Shown here one piece after another: positions 7,897 to 16,539 of a DNA stretch of 20,453 nt; position 1 is the stretch's first letter; every line of letters begins with the position of its first letter. The notes beneath the pieces are model-generated. The model was not told where the DNA came from. It searched no databases and saw only the letters and a list, made by a program, of their open reading frames with translations. The stretch comes from JBOGIF01 sp050742415 (GTDB lineage Bacteria; Actinomycetota; Acidimicrobiia; Acidimicrobiales; AC-14), in the NCBI GenBank assembly GCA_050742415.1, contig JBOGIF010000015.1, positions 1 to 20,453 on the forward strand. The letters are read 5' to 3'. The position numbers and the translations under genes are program-made.

Positions 7897-9050
7897 TGGA
7901 CCCGCTGTTCGACCGGGGGATCGACCTCGGCGTCGTCCTCATCGTGGCGGCCAAGGTCCTCGTGGTGTTCGTCTTCCTGCTCGTCTCCGTCCTGCTGATG
8001 ATCTGGGGAGAGCGCAAGATCCTCTCCGACATGCAGAGCCGCATAGGGCCGAACCGGGCTGGGCCGTGGGGCATCCTCCAGACGATGGCCGACGGCATCA
8101 AGCTGTTCTTCAAGGAGGACATGCTCCCGGAGAAAGCCGACCGGCGGATCTTCCGGCTGGCGCCCTATCTCTCGGCCGTCCCGGCGTTCGTCACCTTCGC
8201 CATCGTGCCAGTCGGCGGCACGATCTCGATCGCGCATCACCGCACGTACCTCCAGCTCGCCGACCCGCCCGTGGGCATCCTGTTCCTGCTGGCGATGTCG
8301 TCAATCGCGGTTTACGGCATCATGCTGGCAGGGTGGTCGTCGGGCTCGAAGTACCCGCTGTTGGGATCGGTCCGGGCGTCGGCGCAGATGATCTCCTACG
8401 AGGCGGCTATGAGCCTGGCGGTGGCCACGACCGTCCTGGCCGCAGGATCGCTGTCCACCCACGACATCGTGGCTTCCCAGGCTGGAGGCGCCTGGCGGTG
8501 GAACATCCTTGCTCTCGGGTTCGTGCCCTTCGCAGTGTTCGTCATCGCCGCCACTGCCGAGATGAACCGGCCACCCTTCGACCTGGTCGAGGCCGAGCAG
8601 GAGTTGGTCGGGGGATTCCACACCGAGTACACGGCCATCCGCTTCGCGCTGTTCTTCCTGGCCGAGTTCATGAACACGATCACCATGTCGGCCATTGCCG
8701 TGACCCTGTTCCTCGGCGGCCCCGCCAGCCCGTTCCCGGCGGTGCTTCCGGAGATCCCGGTCGTCTGGTTCATGCTCAAGCTCGTCGCCTTCCTGTTCGT
8801 CTACATCTGGTTCCGCGCCACGCTGCCCCGATTGCGCTATGACCAGCTCATGGACCTTGGGTGGAAGCGCCTGATCCCGGTGTCGCTGTTCTGGCTGCTG
8901 TTGGTAGCCGCCCTGCGGATCGGCCGCGACCAGGGCTGGAACGGCGTAGTGGTCCTGGGTGGAGGGCTGGTCGTCTTCGCCCTCGGGTGGTTCGTGCTGA
9001 GCGCCGCTCTGCGGGTGGGAGCCGCGGCCGCGCTGGAGAGTAGGAGCTGA
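7896..9050 (+). CDS. nuoH: NADH-quinone oxidoreductase subunit H, membrane quinone-entry subunit (complete operon copy)
   Basis: NuoH is the membrane subunit that links the quinone cavity to the proton pumps; it has about eight helices. The product is 384 residues. Conserved features: E39-R40-K41 at the end of helix 1, followed by MQSRIGPNRAGP; DGIKLFFKED; and the loop PFDLVEAEQELVGG with E232, E234 and E236. The start is the GTG at 7896, which shares one base with the nuoG stop (TAGTG) and has a good GGAGG ribosome site at 7885-7889. The stop shares its A with the nuoI ATG (TGATG). The C-terminal 40 residues add a further hydrophobic stretch. All conserved acidic positions I checked are intact, unlike in NuoH2. 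Confidence 0.96.
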   Translation: MDPLFDRGIDLGVVLIVAAKVLVVFVFLLVSVLLMIWGERKILSDMQSRIGPNRAGPWGILQTMADGIKLFFKEDMLPEKADRRIFRLAPYLSAVPAFVTFAIVPVGGTISIAHHRTYLQLADPPVGILFLLAMSSIAVYGIMLAGWSSGSKYPLLGSVRASAQMISYEAAMSLAVATTVLAAGSLSTHDIVASQAGGAWRWNILALGFVPFAVFVIAATAEMNRPPFDLVEAEQELVGGFHTEYTAIRFALFFLAEFMNTITMSAIAVTLFLGGPASPFPAVLPEIPVVWFMLKLVAFLFVYIWFRATLPRLRYDQLMDLGWKRLIPVSLFWLLLVAALRIGRDQGWNGVVVLGGGLVVFALGWFVLSAALRVGAAAALESRS

Positions 9051-9670
9051 TGGGCTACACGGGTGGGTTCAAGGTCACCTTCCGAGAGATGTTCAAGCCG
9101 GCGGTCACCAACGAGTATCCCGACGAGAAGCGCCCGAAGCCGGCCCGCTTCCACGGACGCCACGTCCTCAACCGCTACGAGGACGGGATGGAGAAATGCA
9201 TCGGTTGCGAGCTCTGCGCCGGCGTCTGCCCGGCGCGCTGCATCTACGTGCGCGGGGCCGACAACCCGCCCGACGAGCCGGTGTCGCCCGGCGAGCGGTA
9301 CGGGTTCGTGTACGAGATCAACTTCCTGCGTTGCATCCACTGCGACCTGTGCGTCGAGGCGTGCCCCACCGAGGCGATCACCGAGTCGAAGCTGTTCGAG
9401 TTCTCCTTCACCAATCGAGACGACGCCATCTACACCAAGAGCGAGCTGCTGGTCGACGACGACGGATTGCCCCAGAAGCTGCCGTGGGAGGACTGGCGGC
9501 CGGGGGATGAGCGCAACACCTCGGCTTGGGTGCGGGCCACCTCACCGTCGGGCGCGGCCGAGTTCGAGGGCAAGGTGGCGTGGTCGGGCGAGCTCGGGTT
9601 CGGCGTCCGCTCACCCGAGACGGGCCAGAGCCACGACGAGGCCATCGACGACAGCGCGGAGGCCGGCTGA
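9050..9670 (+). CDS. nuoI: NADH-quinone oxidoreductase subunit I, N6a/N6b ferredoxin-like subunit (complete operon copy)
   Basis: NuoI is a ferredoxin-like subunit with two [4Fe-4S] clusters (N6a, N6b) that feed N2 in NuoB. The 206-residue product has both cluster motifs: C50, C53, C56, C60 in KCIGCELCAGVCPARC, and C95, C98, C101, C105 in CIHCDLCVEACPTEA. An amphipathic N-terminus (FREMFKPAVT) probably lies on the membrane. The last 60 residues are a variable, acidic tail typical of actinobacterial NuoI. The ATG at 9050 overlaps the nuoH stop, and GGAGAG at 9035-9040 is the likely ribosome site. nuoJ follows with no gap. Confidence 0.96.
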   Translation: MGYTGGFKVTFREMFKPAVTNEYPDEKRPKPARFHGRHVLNRYEDGMEKCIGCELCAGVCPARCIYVRGADNPPDEPVSPGERYGFVYEINFLRCIHCDLCVEACPTEAITESKLFEFSFTNRDDAIYTKSELLVDDDGLPQKLPWEDWRPGDERNTSAWVRATSPSGAAEFEGKVAWSGELGFGVRSPETGQSHDEAIDDSAEAG

Positions 9671-10249
9671 GTGGACTGGGTGGTGTTCGTGGTTGCCGCC
9701 GCCGCCGTTCTCGTTGGCGCCCTGGGAGTGGTGTTCGCCTCCAACCCGGTGCACTCGGCGCTGATGCTCGTGCTGACCCTGTTCGGGATCGCCGTGCTGT
9801 TCGTGGCCCAGGGCGGCCACTTCCTGGCCGCCGTGCAGGTGATCGTCTACGCCGGCGCCATCGTCGTGCTCTTCCTGTTCGTCATCATGCTCCTCGGTGT
9901 CGACAGGTCCGAGAACCTCGCCACCGAGCCGCTGCGGGGCCAGCGACCGCTGGCGTTCCTCGCCGGGCTCGCCACGTTCGCCGGGGTGCTGTTGCTGGCG
10001 GGAGGCCGCTGGGTATCCGGCGCGCCGTCGGTCGCGGGGCCGTTGTCCGGCCCCGGCTCGAACGTGGAGAAGCTGGCCCGGGTGCTCTTCACCCGTTACC
10101 TGCTGGCCTTCGAGGCCACCTCGATACTTCTCGTCATCGCCGTGGTCGGAGCCGTGGTCCTCACCCGCCGGACCCACCAGGCCGAGCCCCGGGCCACCAG
10201 CAGAGAGCCCGAGACACCGGCCGTCGAGCTGACCGGGGCCGAAGGTTGA
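9671..10249 (+). CDS. nuoJ: NADH-quinone oxidoreductase subunit J, membrane subunit
   Basis: NuoJ is a membrane subunit with five helices whose third helix switches between straight and bulged forms during coupling. The 192-residue product begins with a signal-like first helix (WVVFVVAAAAVLVGALGVVF). It has the family motif NPVHSALMLVLTL and the helix-3 motif IVYAGAIVVLFLFVIMLL, which includes the conserved Tyr. Two further helices follow, then a short polar tail. The GTG at 9671 directly follows the nuoI stop, and GGAGG at 9658-9662 gives 8-nt spacing. The stop is embedded in the nuoK start (TTGA). Confidence 0.94.
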   Translation: MDWVVFVVAAAAVLVGALGVVFASNPVHSALMLVLTLFGIAVLFVAQGGHFLAAVQVIVYAGAIVVLFLFVIMLLGVDRSENLATEPLRGQRPLAFLAGLATFAGVLLLAGGRWVSGAPSVAGPLSGPGSNVEKLARVLFTRYLLAFEATSILLVIAVVGAVVLTRRTHQAEPRATSREPETPAVELTGAEG

Positions 10250-10551
10250 AGGTCCCCGGGTCCTGGTACCTGGCGTTGTCGGCCGCCCTGTTCAGTATCG
10301 GCGCGGTGGGGCTGCTGGTGCGCCGGAACGTGCTGGTCATGTTCATGTGCGTCGAGCTCATGCTAAACGCCGTCAACCTCACGTTCGTCACCTACGCCCG
10401 AATGCTGGACGACGTCGGGGGGCAGGCGCTCGTCTTCTTCGTCCTTGTCGTGGCCGCGGCCGAGGTGGTCGTGGGACTGGCGATCATCGTCTCGATATTC
10501 AGGAGGCGCGCCGACGCCACCGCCGACGACGTGTCCCTCCTGAGGGGCTAG
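10246..10551 (+). CDS. nuoK: NADH-quinone oxidoreductase subunit K, small proton-channel subunit
   Basis: NuoK is a three-helix, MrpC-like subunit with two membrane Glu residues needed for proton transfer. The 101-residue product keeps both: E37 in CVELMLNAVNL and E73 in AAAEVVVGLAI, equivalent to E36 and E72 of E. coli. The start is a TTG at 10246 overlapping the nuoJ stop (TTGA). This gives the N-terminus LKVPGSWYLALSAALF, which fits the family beginning and usual length of about 100. No ATG or GTG lies at a sensible place. The frame is open far upstream only as a shadow of nuoI and nuoJ. Confidence 0.93.
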   Translation: MKVPGSWYLALSAALFSIGAVGLLVRRNVLVMFMCVELMLNAVNLTFVTYARMLDDVGGQALVFFVLVVAAAEVVVGLAIIVSIFRRRADATADDVSLLRG

Positions 10552-10559
10552 GGCTCCAC

Positions 10560-12476
10560 GTGGTCGAGGCCGTCTGGCTGATCCCCGCGCTGCCCCTTGC
10601 CGGCTTCCTGGTCCTGCTGGTCTGGGGCCGTCGCCTCGGCGATCCCAAGGCCGGCTACCTGGCCACGGCGATGATGGTCGCCGCCTTCGGCGTGACGCTC
10701 GTCGTGTTCGCCGGCCTCCTCGGCATGGACGCCGAGCACCGATCGACGACCTTGTCGCTGTTCACGTGGATCCCGTCGGGCGCGCTGCAGGTCGACTTCG
10801 GTTTCCTGGTCGACCCCCTCTCGGTGACGATGGCTCTGTTCGTCACCGGTGTCGGGGCCCTCATCCACGTCTACTCGATCGGCTACATGCACCGGGACGA
10901 GCGCTATCCGACGTTCTTCGTCTACCTCAACCTCTTCGCCTTCTCGATGCTCGTGCTGGTGCTGTCGAGCAGCTTCCTCGGCACCTTCCTCGGATGGGAG
11001 GGCGTGGGGGCGTGCTCCTACTTCCTCATCTCCTTCTGGTTCGAGCGCCCGACGGCGGCCACTGCCGGCAAGAAGGCGTTCGTCACCAACCGGGTGGGCG
11101 ACTTCGGGTTCATGGTGGCGATGTTCCTGATCTTCGCCACCGTGGGCTCGCTCCAGTACACGACGGTGTTCGGCGACGCCGAGGGCCTTTCCAAGGGGAC
11201 GGCAACGGCTATCGCCCTGCTGCTCTTCCTCGGCGCCGCCGGCAAGTCGGCCCAGCTACCGCTCTACGTGTGGCTTCCCGACGCCATGGAGGGTCCAACG
11301 CCCGTGTCAGCCCTCATCCACGCCGCCACCATGGTGACCGCCGGCGTGTTCCTGATGGTGAGGGTCAACCCCATCCTGGCCGTGGCGCCCGACGCCGCCA
11401 CCGTCATCGCCGTCGTCGGCGTCCTCACCGCCCTTTTCGCGGCCACCATCGCTTGTGCCCAGAACGACATCAAGAAGGTGCTGGCGTACTCGACCATCTC
11501 CCAGCTCGGATACATGTTCCTCGCCGTCGGCTCCGGCGCCTACGCCGCCGCCGTCTTCCACATGGTGACCCACGCCTTCTTCAAAGCCCTCCTGTTCCTC
11601 GGCGCCGGATCGGTGATCCACGGCCTCCACGACTCCCAGGACATGAAACGGATGGGGGGCCTCCGCCGGTGGATGCCAGTGACCGCGGGCACCTTCATCG
11701 TCGGCTGGCTGGCCATCGCCGGCGTGCCGCCGTTCTCGGGCTTCTGGTCGAAGGACGACATCCTGCTGAACGCCTTCGAGAAGAGCCCGGTGCTCTGGTT
11801 TCTCGGGCTGGTGACGGCCCTGCTCACTGCCTACTACATGAGCCGCCAGGTCTTCCTCACCTTCTTCGGCGAAGAGCGCTGGCGGCGCTCGGAGGCCGAG
11901 AAGGAACCCGCCGAACGCCATGGCGCTCACGGCGACTTCAAGCCCCACGAGTCGCCGCCGACCATGACCTTCCCCCTCGTCTTCCTGGCCGTGCTCGCCG
12001 CCGTGGGTGGCTTGCTGAACCTGCCCTTCGGAAAGCTCACCTTCCTCGAGCACTGGCTCGAGCCCGTGTTCGGGGAGCGGCTCCACCACGTCACGTCGGC
12101 CGCCGGCACCAAGCTGGGTTTGCTGGCCGTGACGGTGGCCGCTGCCGCTGCCGGCATCGCCCTCGCGTACGCCATCTACCTCCGCCACAAGCTGCCGGAG
12201 AGCTCGGTGGAACCGGCGGTGCTGGCCCATGGGTGGTACGTGGACGACCTCTACCGGCACACGGTCGAAGAACCGGGCCGGGCGCTCGCCACGTTGAGTG
12301 CCGACGTCGACCAAAAGGTCATCGACGGAGCGGTCAACGGGGTGGGCGCCCTGGTGAAGGCCGGCGGTTCGCGCCTGCGTGCCGTGCAATCCGGTTACGT
12401 GCGCAACTACGCCCTGTCGATCGCCGCCGGTGCCGTGGGTGTGCTCGGCTGGGTGCTGGCCCGCCACGCCGGCTGA
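10560..12476 (+). CDS. nuoL: NADH-quinone oxidoreductase subunit L, antiporter-like proton pump
   Basis: NuoL is the distal antiporter-like pump with about 14 core helices and a long lateral helix at its C-terminus. The product is 638 residues. Key charges are present: E147 in WEGVGACSYF, K229 in GKSAQLPLYVWLPDA, the motif NDIKKVLAYSTISQLGYM, and HAFFKALLFLGAGS. The residues after about 430 include a polar loop rich in Glu/Arg/His and then the lateral-helix region. The GTG at 10560 is 8 nt after the nuoK stop, with AGGG (10550-10553) upstream, and gives the usual N-terminus VEAVWLIPALPLAGF. The stop shares its A with the nuoM start (TGATG). Confidence 0.96.
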   Translation: MVEAVWLIPALPLAGFLVLLVWGRRLGDPKAGYLATAMMVAAFGVTLVVFAGLLGMDAEHRSTTLSLFTWIPSGALQVDFGFLVDPLSVTMALFVTGVGALIHVYSIGYMHRDERYPTFFVYLNLFAFSMLVLVLSSSFLGTFLGWEGVGACSYFLISFWFERPTAATAGKKAFVTNRVGDFGFMVAMFLIFATVGSLQYTTVFGDAEGLSKGTATAIALLLFLGAAGKSAQLPLYVWLPDAMEGPTPVSALIHAATMVTAGVFLMVRVNPILAVAPDAATVIAVVGVLTALFAATIACAQNDIKKVLAYSTISQLGYMFLAVGSGAYAAAVFHMVTHAFFKALLFLGAGSVIHGLHDSQDMKRMGGLRRWMPVTAGTFIVGWLAIAGVPPFSGFWSKDDILLNAFEKSPVLWFLGLVTALLTAYYMSRQVFLTFFGEERWRRSEAEKEPAERHGAHGDFKPHESPPTMTFPLVFLAVLAAVGGLLNLPFGKLTFLEHWLEPVFGERLHHVTSAAGTKLGLLAVTVAAAAAGIALAYAIYLRHKLPESSVEPAVLAHGWYVDDLYRHTVEEPGRALATLSADVDQKVIDGAVNGVGALVKAGGSRLRAVQSGYVRNYALSIAAGAVGVLGWVLARHAG

Positions 12477-14032
12477 TGGAGGCCTACCTGCTGACCACCC
12501 TCGTGGTCCTGCCCGCGGTGGGTGCCGGGTTCGTGGCGCTCATGCCCAAGGATCGCGATGCCCTTATCCGGGCCACCGGCTTCATCGTCTCGGTGGGCGT
12601 GCTCGGCTTCTGCCTGGCCCTGCTCGCCACTTTCGACAGCCGTGACGGCGGCTTCCAGCTGGTCACCGAGCGGCCGTGGATCGCCAGCTTCGGGATCTCG
12701 TGGAAGCTGGGTGTCGACGGGATATCGCTGTTCCTCGTCGTCCTCACTGGCGTCCTCTTCCCACTGGCCATCATCGGTCCCGAGGTCCATCACGACACCA
12801 AGGGCTACGTGGCGTGGATGCTGCTGCTGGAGTGCGGCTGCATCGGTGTGTTCCTGTCGCTCGACCTGTTCGTGTTCTTTCTCTTCTGGGAGCTCGTGCT
12901 GGTCCCGATGTACTTCCTGATCGCCGGTTGGGGCTACGACCGGCGGGTCTACGCCACGCTCAAGTTCTTCCTCTACACCATGGCCGGTTCGGCGCTGATG
13001 CTCGTCGGGATCGTCGCCCTCGCGTTCCTGCACAAGGAGGCCACCGGCGAGCTCACCTTCGACCTGCAGAAGCTGGGGGAGGGCCAGTACCTGGCTGAGA
13101 CCACGGCGCGCTGGCTGTTCCTGGCGTTCGCCGCCTCGTTCGCCATCAAGGTGCCTCTCTTCCCCGTGCACACCTGGTTGCCGGACGCCCACACCGAGGC
13201 GCCCACGGGTGGTTCGGTGATCCTGGCCGGCATCATGCTGAAGCTCGGCACCTACGGGTTCGTGCGATTCGGGCTGTACCTGTTCCCGCAGGCCGCCGTC
13301 GACCTCGCACCTTTCTTCCTCACCGTAGGGGTGATCGGGATCATCTACGGAGCCCTTGTCGCCACCATGCAGCGCGACCTCAAGCGGTTGGTGGCGTACT
13401 CGTCGGTGGCGCACCTGGGCTTCATCGTCGTCGGCATCTTCGGGCTCAGCACCCAGGGCCTTCAGGGCGGGGTCCTGCAGATGGTCAACCACGGGCTGTC
13501 CACCGGGGCGCTCTTCCTCTTGGTGGGGATGGTCTACGAGCGCCGCCACACCCGCCTGATCGCCGACATGGGTGGGATCCAGAAGGTGGCGCCGGTGTTC
13601 GCCGGCGTCTTCATGCTCGTCATGCTCAGCTCTATCGGCCTCCCCGGCCTGAACGGCTTCGTGGGCGAGTTCCTGGTGCTGATCGGCACCTTCGTCACCC
13701 ATCGCTGGTATGCGGTGGTTGCCACCGTGGGCGTGATCCTCGCTGCCCTCTACCTCCTGTGGGCCTACCAGCGGGTGTTCCACGGCCGACCGGAGGGCCC
13801 CAACGCCTCGTTCGCGGAGATGACCATGCGCGAGCGCGCCGTCATGGCTCCGCTGGTGGTGCTGATCGTGTTCCTCGGCGTGTACCCCAAGCCGGTGCTC
13901 GACCGGATCGCGCCCTCGGTGCGCGACCTGGTGGTGCATGTGGAGCAGAACTCCGACTACCGCCAGCCCGCCGTAGGAGTCGGTACGCCGAGCGCCGAAG
14001 GCACCGACGACCTCGGAAGGACCCACGAGTAG
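12476..14032 (+). CDS. nuoM: NADH-quinone oxidoreductase subunit M, antiporter-like proton pump
   Basis: NuoM is the middle antiporter-like pump, with 14 membrane helices. The 518-residue product shows the family features: E139 in FWELVLVPMYFLIAGWG, K225 in KVPLFPVHTWLPDAHTEAP, RDLKRLVAYSSVAHLGF, and the helix-12 region MVNHGLSTGALFLLVGMVYER with its conserved Glu. The ATG at 12476 overlaps the nuoL stop by one base. The stop shares its G with the nuoN GTG (TAGTG). The last 30 residues are a polar tail. Length and motifs are ordinary. Confidence 0.96.
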   Translation: MEAYLLTTLVVLPAVGAGFVALMPKDRDALIRATGFIVSVGVLGFCLALLATFDSRDGGFQLVTERPWIASFGISWKLGVDGISLFLVVLTGVLFPLAIIGPEVHHDTKGYVAWMLLLECGCIGVFLSLDLFVFFLFWELVLVPMYFLIAGWGYDRRVYATLKFFLYTMAGSALMLVGIVALAFLHKEATGELTFDLQKLGEGQYLAETTARWLFLAFAASFAIKVPLFPVHTWLPDAHTEAPTGGSVILAGIMLKLGTYGFVRFGLYLFPQAAVDLAPFFLTVGVIGIIYGALVATMQRDLKRLVAYSSVAHLGFIVVGIFGLSTQGLQGGVLQMVNHGLSTGALFLLVGMVYERRHTRLIADMGGIQKVAPVFAGVFMLVMLSSIGLPGLNGFVGEFLVLIGTFVTHRWYAVVATVGVILAALYLLWAYQRVFHGRPEGPNASFAEMTMRERAVMAPLVVLIVFLGVYPKPVLDRIAPSVRDLVVHVEQNSDYRQPAVGVGTPSAEGTDDLGRTHE

Positions 14033-15570
14033 TGCCTCCCATCGAGATGCCGGCCGTCGAGTGGGCCCAGCTGGCGCCCGAGCTGATCCTCGTGGGCGGC
14101 GCCCTCGTCCTGCTGATGGCCGGCACCTTCATGCGCGGACGGGACCTCACGAACGCCTTCTCGTTGCTGACCATCGCCGTGGCGGGTGCAGCCCTCGTTG
14201 CTTCCGCCGTCCTGTGGAAGGACGTGACGGGACCCGGCCGGACCGGCCGCACGGCGGTGGCGGATGCCTTGGTGGTGGACGGGTTCGGCGTCTTCTTCTC
14301 CGTGGTGGTGTGCGCGGCGGTAGTGCTCGGCGTGCTCCTGGCCGACGGCTATCTGAGCCGGGAGCGGCTGGAGGGCCCGTCGTTCTACGTGCTCATGCTG
14401 ATGTCGGCCTCCGGCGGTGTGCTGATGGCAAAGGCCAACGACCTGATCGTGGTGTTCCTGGGGCTCGAGATCCTGTCCATCGCCCTCTACGTGCTCGCCG
14501 GATACCACCGCAGTCGTCCCGAGTCGCAGGAGGCGGCGATCAAGTACTTCGTGCTGGGCTCGTTCTCGTCGGCATTCTTCCTGTACGGGGCCGCCCTGAC
14601 CTACGGCGCCACCGGCTCCACCAACCTCGGCACCATCGCTGCCTTCCTGCGGGACCAGACCCTGACCTCCGGGGCGCTGCTCGGCGGCATGGCGTTCCTG
14701 CTCGTCGGCCTCGGGTTCAAGGTGGCGGCGGTCCCGTTCCACATGTGGACGCCCGACGTGTACCAGGGTTCGCCCACGCCCGTCACCGGCTTCATGGCGG
14801 CCGCGGCCAAGGCTGCCGGGTTCTCGGCCCTGCTGCGCATCTTCCTCTCGGCGTTCGCCACCCAGCGCCTCGACTGGCAGCCGATCGTGTGGGCCCTGGC
14901 GGTCCTCAGCCTGGTGGTGGGCTCGGTGCTGGCCGTGGTGCAGACCGACGTGAAGCGCATGCTGGCGTACTCCTCGATATCGCACGCCGGCTACGTGCTC
15001 ATCGGGCTCCAGGCGGCCAGCGACCGGGGCTTGGCCGGCTCGCTGTACTACCTGCTCGCCTACACGTTCATGGTGCTCGGCAGCTTCGCCATCGTGACGA
15101 TGGTGGGAGGCCGAGGCGACGGTTCCCACAGCCTCGACGCCTATCGGGGACTGGCCCGGAGCCGGCCCGGCCTGGCGTTCGCCTTCACCGTCTTCCTCCT
15201 GGCCCAAGCCGGCGTGCCGTTCACGGTCGGGTTCCTGGCCAAGTTCTCCGTGATCGTGGCGGCCGTGGAGGCCCGGTCCTACTCGCTGGCCGTGATCGCC
15301 ATGCTGGCGGCCGTGGTGGCTGCCTTCTTCTACCTCCGGCTCATAGTGGTCATGTACTCCTCGGACGAGCCGCTCGTCGTCGAGGCCGCCGAAGGGCCGT
15401 CGGGCGCGATGGTCGGCACGATCACGCAGGCCCCGCCGGTCGCCCGTGTGGAGGTCCCGGTGGCGGCCGCCGTGGCGCTCGCTCTCGCCCTGGCCTTCAC
15501 CGTCGGCGCCGGCATCGTGCCCGAGCCCGTCCTGGACTTCGCCCGTCACGCCACCCTGCTTCGGCTCTGA
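14032..15570 (+). CDS. nuoN: NADH-quinone oxidoreductase subunit N, antiporter-like proton pump
   Basis: NuoN is the antiporter-like pump nearest the quinone module. The 512-residue product has about 14 helices with E146 in LGLEILSIALYVLAGY, K230 in GFKVAAVPFHMWTPDVYQG, and TDVKRMLAYSSISHAGYVL. The GTG at 14032 overlaps the nuoM stop by one base, and GGAAGG at 14015-14020 is a likely ribosome site. It is the last gene of the complete operon. No U-tract terminator is visible after the stop. The next gene, nuoA2, starts 66 nt after the stop codon, so read-through into the second cluster looks possible. Confidence 0.96.
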   Translation: MPPIEMPAVEWAQLAPELILVGGALVLLMAGTFMRGRDLTNAFSLLTIAVAGAALVASAVLWKDVTGPGRTGRTAVADALVVDGFGVFFSVVVCAAVVLGVLLADGYLSRERLEGPSFYVLMLMSASGGVLMAKANDLIVVFLGLEILSIALYVLAGYHRSRPESQEAAIKYFVLGSFSSAFFLYGAALTYGATGSTNLGTIAAFLRDQTLTSGALLGGMAFLLVGLGFKVAAVPFHMWTPDVYQGSPTPVTGFMAAAAKAAGFSALLRIFLSAFATQRLDWQPIVWALAVLSLVVGSVLAVVQTDVKRMLAYSSISHAGYVLIGLQAASDRGLAGSLYYLLAYTFMVLGSFAIVTMVGGRGDGSHSLDAYRGLARSRPGLAFAFTVFLLAQAGVPFTVGFLAKFSVIVAAVEARSYSLAVIAMLAAVVAAFFYLRLIVVMYSSDEPLVVEAAEGPSGAMVGTITQAPPVARVEVPVAAAVALALALAFTVGAGIVPEPVLDFARHATLLRL

Positions 15571-15590
15571 TCGCCTTTCCTTGGGCCTTT

Positions 15591-15640
15591 CTGACCTTGG
15601 CGTTGCCGGGACGCCTTCACTACGCTCCCCCGGCAGTGTC
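15591..15640 (+). promoter_or_regulatory. Candidate promoter and start-sequestering hairpin at the nuoN/nuoA2 junction
   Basis: This is the only sizeable gap in the nuo run before the toxin-antitoxin pair. Two readings are possible. First, TTGGCG (15597-15602), 18 nt, and TACGCT (15621-15626) resemble -35 and -10 boxes; transcription would begin at or just before the GTG at 15636, giving a nearly leaderless message. Second, in read-through RNA bases 15599-15610 can pair with 15629-15640 in a continuous 12-bp stem. Seven of those pairs (TGCCGGG with CCCGGCA, 15604-15610 and 15629-15635) are an exact inverted repeat, three others are G-U, and the loop is 18 nt. The stem would cover the nuoA2 start. 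No U-run follows, so it does not look like an intrinsic terminator. Confidence 0.35.
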
Positions 15641-16001
15641 GGCCTTCCTCCGCCAGTACCTCACCGTCGTCGTCTTCGGCGGCGCAGCCGTCCTCATGGT
15701 GGCGGCGATGCTCGGTCTCGGGCGCCTCATCCGCCCGGTGCGGCCCCAGGCCCAGAAGTACATCAGCTACGAGTGCGGGGTGGACCCGGTGGGCTCGGGG
15801 TGGTCGCAGAGCCAGATCCGCTACTACATCTTCGCCCTGCTGTTCGTGATGTTCGATGTCGAGGCCGTGTTCATCTTCCCGTGGGCGGTTCGCCTGGAGG
15901 CCCTCTCGGGGTTCGGTCTGGCCGAGATGACCGTCTTCATCGTGATCCTGGCCCTGGGCCTGCTCTACGCCTGGCGCAAGGGCGTGCTGCGTTGGGTCTG
16001 A
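15636..16001 (+). CDS. nuoA2: NADH-quinone oxidoreductase subunit A, second cluster
   Basis: This is the first gene of a second complex I cluster. The product is 121 residues, the normal NuoA length, with three helices, the loop motif YISYECGVDPVG, and FDVEAVFIFPWAVRLEAL. It is clearly divergent from the first NuoA and lacks that protein's long tail, so it is not a recent duplication. I chose the GTG at 15636, which gives MSAFLRQYLTVVV; a TTG at 15597 is in frame but would add an atypical leader. No Shine-Dalgarno sequence is visible. A 25-nt gap separates it from nuoB2. Confidence 0.9.
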   Translation: MSAFLRQYLTVVVFGGAAVLMVAAMLGLGRLIRPVRPQAQKYISYECGVDPVGSGWSQSQIRYYIFALLFVMFDVEAVFIFPWAVRLEALSGFGLAEMTVFIVILALGLLYAWRKGVLRWV

Positions 16002-16026
16002 GCCCCGGGATGCAGTCGAGGCCGGC

Positions 16027-16539
16027 GTGGGAATAGTCGAGAGGGGAACGCTCAACAAGAAGGCGTTCAAGCCGCTCACCTGGCTGCTGAACTACAGCCG
16101 CAAGTACTCGCTGTGGGTCTACCAGTGGGGCCTGGCCTGCTGCGCCATCGAGATGGGTGCCGCCTTCGGGTCCCCCCGCTACGACGTCATGCGCCTCGGC
16201 GTGATCCCGTTTCCAGCCGGCCCCCGCCAAGCCGACCTGGTGGTGATCTCGGGCACCGTGACCGACAAGATGGCACCGGCCATCCGCCGGCTGTGGGAGC
16301 AGATGCCCGATCCCAAGTACGTCATCTCGATGGGCAGCTGTGCCAACTGCGGTGGTCCCTACTGGGACTCCTACTCGGTCACCAAGGGCGTGGACCAGAT
16401 CATCCCGGTCGACGTCTACGTGCCAGGGTGCCCGCCGCGTCCCGAGGCTCTCCTCGAGGGCATCGTGCTGCTCCAGCAGCGGATCCAGGGCGAGGACATG
16501 GCCGAGCGCTGGAGAGGTGAGCCGATTGTCGTCAGCTGA
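16027..16539 (+). CDS. nuoB2: NADH-quinone oxidoreductase subunit B, second cluster
   Basis: This is the second NuoB, carrying cluster N2. The 170-residue product has all four ligands: C38-C39 in GLACCAIEMG, C105 in GSCANCGG, and C135 in VPGCPPRPE. An extra Cys (C108) sits close to the third ligand, where the first copy has Ser. The GTG at 16027 is preceded by CGAGG at 16017-16021. The sequence between the ligands (PFPAGPRQADLVVISGTVTD) differs from copy 1 but is of normal NuoB type. A functional N2 cluster implies that this complex still delivers electrons to an acceptor in the NuoD2 pocket. Confidence 0.94.
   Translation: MGIVERGTLNKKAFKPLTWLLNYSRKYSLWVYQWGLACCAIEMGAAFGSPRYDVMRLGVIPFPAGPRQADLVVISGTVTDKMAPAIRRLWEQMPDPKYVISMGSCANCGGPYWDSYSVTKGVDQIIPVDVYVPGCPPRPEALLEGIVLLQQRIQGEDMAERWRGEPIVVS

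Noticed and set aside
12407..14026. A 539-residue open frame on the minus strand opposite nuoM
   Set aside because: It is a high-GC shadow frame; its Glu/His/Gln-rich composition is an antisense artefact and the plus-strand protein is clearly NuoM.
15571..15635. Intrinsic terminator closing the first nuo operon
   Set aside because: The hairpin there is not followed by a U-run and overlaps the next start codon.
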